Shown here piece by piece: positions 60,825-64,000 of a DNA stretch of 64,000 nt. The translations under genes were made by a program, and so were the position numbers. Origin of the DNA: Candidatus Nitrotoga sp. LAW (GTDB lineage: Bacteria > Pseudomonadota > Gammaproteobacteria > Burkholderiales > Gallionellaceae); contig QFXI01000018.1 in NCBI GenBank assembly GCA_003402315.1, positions 119,015-183,014 on the forward strand. The letters are read 5' to 3'. A model generated the notes under the pieces. That model did no database searches. It was given only the letters and a program-made list of their open reading frames with translations, and was not told the origin of the DNA. Position 1 is the stretch's first letter, and each line of letters begins with the position of its first letter.

Positions 60825-62636
60825 TCAGCTAACACGCCCCAAGAGGACGTCATGTTCAGTGGCTTGCGCCGGAACAGTTTCATGCGATGCAAGCCAGGCA
60901 TGCACCTGGGCGACCACTGCGGCGCCTTCACCCACAGCGGCGGCGACACGTTTGGTTGAGCTGGCACGTGCATCGCCAATCGCGAATACTCCCGGTACCG
61001 ACGTTTCGAGCGGCAGGGGATGATGATCGTTTTTCAGGTGCGTCAAACGCGTGTCATCGGTCGGCGGCAGATCGATCCCGGTGCAGACGAATCCCTTATC
61101 ATTGACATTCACACCGCAATTCTCCAACCAATCAGTGTTCGGATCGGCACCCACGAACAGAAAAATACGCTGAATGGATTTAGTCTGTTTACTGCCGTCT
61201 TTGCGATTGTGCCACTGCACACTATTCACGCCTTCATCGCAACCTTCTATTCCCACGATCTCTGATTCCGTATACAGCGTAACGTTCGCCAGCATTCCGA
61301 TACGGTCGATGAGATATTTCGACATACTTTTTGCAAGGTCGGAGCCGCGAATCAAATGATGGACGTGCGCCGCATGGCTGGCCAAGAATACGATTGCCTG
61401 TCCGGCCGCATTGCCGCCACCCACGAGCACGACTTCCTCCTGGCCGCATAGCGCGGCCTCGATCGGCGAAGCCCAGTAATAAATGCCGCGGCCTTCGTAT
61501 TTCTCAAGTTCGGGTATACCAGGACGCCGATATTTTGCGCCTGTCGCGATAACCACGGTTTTTGCCAAAACCTGTCCGCCACAATCGAGTTGAAGCGCAC
61601 GAGGAAAGCGTGTGCAATCGAGCGACATCACTTCAACGGGCACCACCATTTCAGCACCGAATTTCAGCGCCTGAACATAAGCGCGTCCGGCCAGCGCTTG
61701 ACCAGAGATACCGGTCGGAAAACCAAGGTAATTTTCAATTCTCGCGCTCGCACCTGCTTGGCCGCCAAACGCATGAGTGTCGAGTACCAGCACGGAAAGC
61801 CCTTCCGACGCGGCATATACCGCGCAGGCAAGACCAGCGGGGCCGGCGCCAACGATCGCAACGTCGTAGACATGGTCAAGGCTCAGATCAATATACAAAC
61901 CGAGGCAACGCGCAAGCTCCCTTTCGGTGGGACACTTAAGAACCGTTCCATCGGAACAAACAACTAGCGGTAATTCATCTGGACGTGGTTGGTGGAGCTT
62001 CACCACATCTTCCGCGACGCTATCCAGTGCTGGATCCAACACAAGATGAGGATGGCCGTTCCTTGAAAGAAATCCCTGCAACCGCACCATACCCGCGCTG
62101 CCAGGGGCACCGATCAATAACGGGCCGCCTCCGCCGGTTTCGATCAATCCCATACGCCGCAGGATCAGGGCTCTCATAATACGTTCCCCGAGCTCTGCCT
62201 CAGCCACGACCACTGCGCGCAAGGAAGGTGGATCTATCACCAGGGCTTCAACTACCTCAAGGGCGCGTCCAGAAGCAAGCGGGGGACGGCCCGAAAGCTG
62301 GCCGACTTCTCCCGCAAAATTGCCCGGCCCGCTTTCAACGATGGGAATCTCGATACCCAGGCCATTTTTGCGCGTCGTCAAGATGCGCCCACTCAGCAAA
62401 ACGACCATGCCCACTGCGGGCCTGCTGGGATCAAACAATATTTCGCCGGGCTGCCAAGTGCACACCGTGCCAAAACGCCGTAACCGGTTAATTTCTGCAG
62501 GGGTAAGCTTAAAAAACATCTGCTCACGACGCGATGCCAAGCTTGGGGGCAAGGGCGCATCTGCCGCATTGGCTGAAGCGTCGTCCACTTGACCAGACGC
62601 TGATGAGAGCAAACCGTCAGTAACTTCGTTTATCAC
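60825..62636 (-). CDS. cNMP-binding-domain/FAD-dependent oxidoreductase (thioredoxin-reductase-like fold)
   Basis: N-terminal CRP-like cyclic nucleotide-binding region, then VAIVGAGPAGLACAVYAASEGLSVLVLD...GGQAGASARIENYLGFP and VVLVGGGNAAGQA; GTG start overlapping the upstream TGA (GTGA). Confidence 0.88.
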   Translation of the reverse strand: MINEVTDGLLSSASGQVDDASANAADAPLPPSLASRREQMFFKLTPAEINRLRRFGTVCTWQPGEILFDPSRPAVGMVVLLSGRILTTRKNGLGIEIPIVESGPGNFAGEVGQLSGRPPLASGRALEVVEALVIDPPSLRAVVVAEAELGERIMRALILRRMGLIETGGGGPLLIGAPGSAGMVRLQGFLSRNGHPHLVLDPALDSVAEDVVKLHQPRPDELPLVVCSDGTVLKCPTERELARCLGLYIDLSLDHVYDVAIVGAGPAGLACAVYAASEGLSVLVLDTHAFGGQAGASARIENYLGFPTGISGQALAGRAYVQALKFGAEMVVPVEVMSLDCTRFPRALQLDCGGQVLAKTVVIATGAKYRRPGIPELEKYEGRGIYYWASPIEAALCGQEEVVLVGGGNAAGQAIVFLASHAAHVHHLIRGSDLAKSMSKYLIDRIGMLANVTLYTESEIVGIEGCDEGVNSVQWHNRKDGSKQTKSIQRIFLFVGADPNTDWLENCGVNVNDKGFVCTGIDLPPTDDTRLTHLKNDHHPLPLETSVPGVFAIGDARASSTKRVAAAVGEGAAVVAQVHAWLASHETVPAQATEHDVLLGRVS

Positions 62637-62962
62637 CGTTTGCGATCCTTGAAAGAAACCGATGAAGGGTGGAGGTGTGCGGTCTGGTTTCCATTGAAAT
62701 CGAGCATCTCCTGATCGATGTAGCACCAGCCCCACGGGTCCGGCGGATCGTAAGATTCCATAATCGGATGGCCGGTCGCATGATAATGCTTGGTCGCATG
62801 TTTGTTTACCGAACTATCACAGCAGCCGACATGGCCACACTGGCGGCATAGGCGAAGGTGCACCCATGAGTCACCGGTCTTCAGGCAATCTTCGCAGCCC
62901 TCCGCAGAGGGGGTGACTTCGCGAATACTATCGAAATGCGTACAAGCCATACAACCTCCCAA
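62633..62962 (-). CDS. UBP-type zinc-finger protein
   Basis: CTHF...CEDCLKTGDSWVHLRLCRQCGHVGCCDSSVNKHATKHYHATGHPIMES, a ZnF-UBP-like Cys/His pattern. Confidence 0.9.
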   Translation of the reverse strand: MGGCMACTHFDSIREVTPSAEGCEDCLKTGDSWVHLRLCRQCGHVGCCDSSVNKHATKHYHATGHPIMESYDPPDPWGWCYIDQEMLDFNGNQTAHLHPSSVSFKDRKR

Positions 62963-63149
62963 TATGTTTCAATTGATCATATCTTGAAGAAATCTTGCTC
63001 CCGTTTTATTAAGTCCCGCACCTTCTTACAACCCTTGGATAACGCTAATTTAGCATGGTAACCAGTATCTCTGGAAAACTTATCACATACGCTCTAATAC
63101 TGCGCCGGGCGTGATAATGGCTGGTCACATGATCAGGTAGCGTCCTTTT

Positions 63150-63209
63150 CTGATTTAGATACACGATTTACTCCCGCAATAAATAATACATTTTTAAGGG
63201 CATATCTGT
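63150..63209. repeat. copy 2 of the small-ORF 5' repeat (degenerate)
   Basis: CTGATTTAGATACACGATTTACTCCCGCAATAAATAATACATTTTTAAGGGCATATCTGT; shares CTCCCGCAATAAAT, TTTTTAA and TATCTGT with copy 1. Confidence 0.65.
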
Positions 63210-63259
63210 GGCGTACGCCATCTGGCAAGAGACTTTTAAAATGCATAGGCCTGAAGGAA

Positions 63260-63860
63260 TTACTTTCCGTTAATCACCAGGATGTCATGCTGATCGGTAT
63301 TTGTAACGAGTTCGGGGGCGTTCGTACCGGACTGGACAGAACCGCTTACCAAGTGGAAATGATTGTCAATAAAATCGCCGGCCAACCCGTGTCTGGGTAT
63401 GGACAATTGAATGCGTTGGCTGAACCACGTGCGACAGGAAGTGGCGCGAGCACCTGTTCGGTCTGCGGGCCATACTCCCATGACTGATTAACCGGAACCC
63501 ACGTAGGTTTTCCTTTCTCCGGCAGCGTGGAGCCCCCAAACATGTAAATGCGACCTTTCGCTTCAGTAAGCGCTACATGATGGAGGCATGCGGGGCATGT
63601 TGCCCTTGCGGCGTCCACTTATCGGTAGCCGGATCGTACTCCATCACCATCCTCATTGCCTTCCAGTCCAACCCCAGTTCACCAAAAACGTATAGCTTAC
63701 CTAGCTGACCGACCGCGATACCGTAGCTCTCCTCTGCGCCTTCGGGTATGGGTGCGACTAACTTCCATTCCCCTGCAAACGTTAAATTAGCGGTCAGAAA
63801 CCATGCGAGTATCAAGTCCCCTATGTTCCATAGGATTTGCCATTCTTGATCTACTGCCAC
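63260..63860 (-). pseudogene. Kelch-repeat protein pseudogene
   Basis: Three frames each encode Kelch pieces: GKLYVFGELGLDWKAMRMVMEYDPATDKWTPQG / HHVALTEAKGRIYMFGGSTLPEKGKPTWVPVNQSWEYGPQTE / SIPRHGLAGDFIDNHFHLVSGSVQSG. Confidence 0.85.
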
Positions 63861-63886
63861 TCATTTCTTTTTCTATTCCCGCGAGT

Positions 63887-64000
63887 TCAAGTTTGAAGTG
63901 CAACGCCTGACTTGAAGAATATCTGACTGGGTGTTTTGTATTCAAGCCTTTTTCTGGGTCGGTTGTTCAATCTGAACATTGTCATATCAATCTCCTGCTG
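63887..64000 (-). mobile_element. IS30-family transposase C-terminus (element runs off window)
   Basis: Reverse frame QQEIDMTMFRLNNRPRKRLEYKTPSQIFFKSGVALQT*, the LNNRPRKxLGxxTPxEVF end of IS30-type transposases. Confidence 0.8.

Noticed and set aside
60683-60979. 98-aa minus-strand ORF
   Set aside because: Overlaps the 3' end of the FAD oxidoreductase in another frame; no motif.

Overview
The window is about 64 kb of bacterial chromosome. Gene content and operon types suggest a betaproteobacterium of the Nitrosomonadales/Gallionellaceae kind, but this is inference only. Roughly the first 55 kb is dense housekeeping sequence: ilvE, argC, rplM-rpsI, purF-cvpA-dedD-folC, selO, a P-type ATPase, comEC, alr, lplT, tsaB-rimI-udg, ispDF, a Sua5-type gene with psiE, purC/purE, a fused sulfate adenylyltransferase/APS kinase with a DHH phosphoesterase, an AMIN amidase with tsaE, queG, ccmFGHI, xth, pyrE, coq7, a porin, trpC, proA, an lpdA with a lipoyl domain, a HerA-like ATPase and a large GGDEF/EAL protein. 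The last ~8 kb (about 55.9-64 kb) looks accessory. It holds a perfect 16-bp inverted repeat, an IS5-type transposase remnant, a Sel1-repeat protein with an internal 324-bp block duplication, a DUF2278/lamin-tail + PLD-like pair, a UBP zinc finger + cNMP-binding/FAD oxidoreductase pair lacking the thioredoxin-reductase CxxC, an unannotated 37-aa ORF with a decayed second copy, a broken Kelch gene and an IS30-type transposase C-terminus. The two pairs and the small-ORF duplication are the best candidates for something undescribed. No tRNA, rRNA or CRISPR array was recognised. Family calls are from reading motifs by eye; no searches were run.
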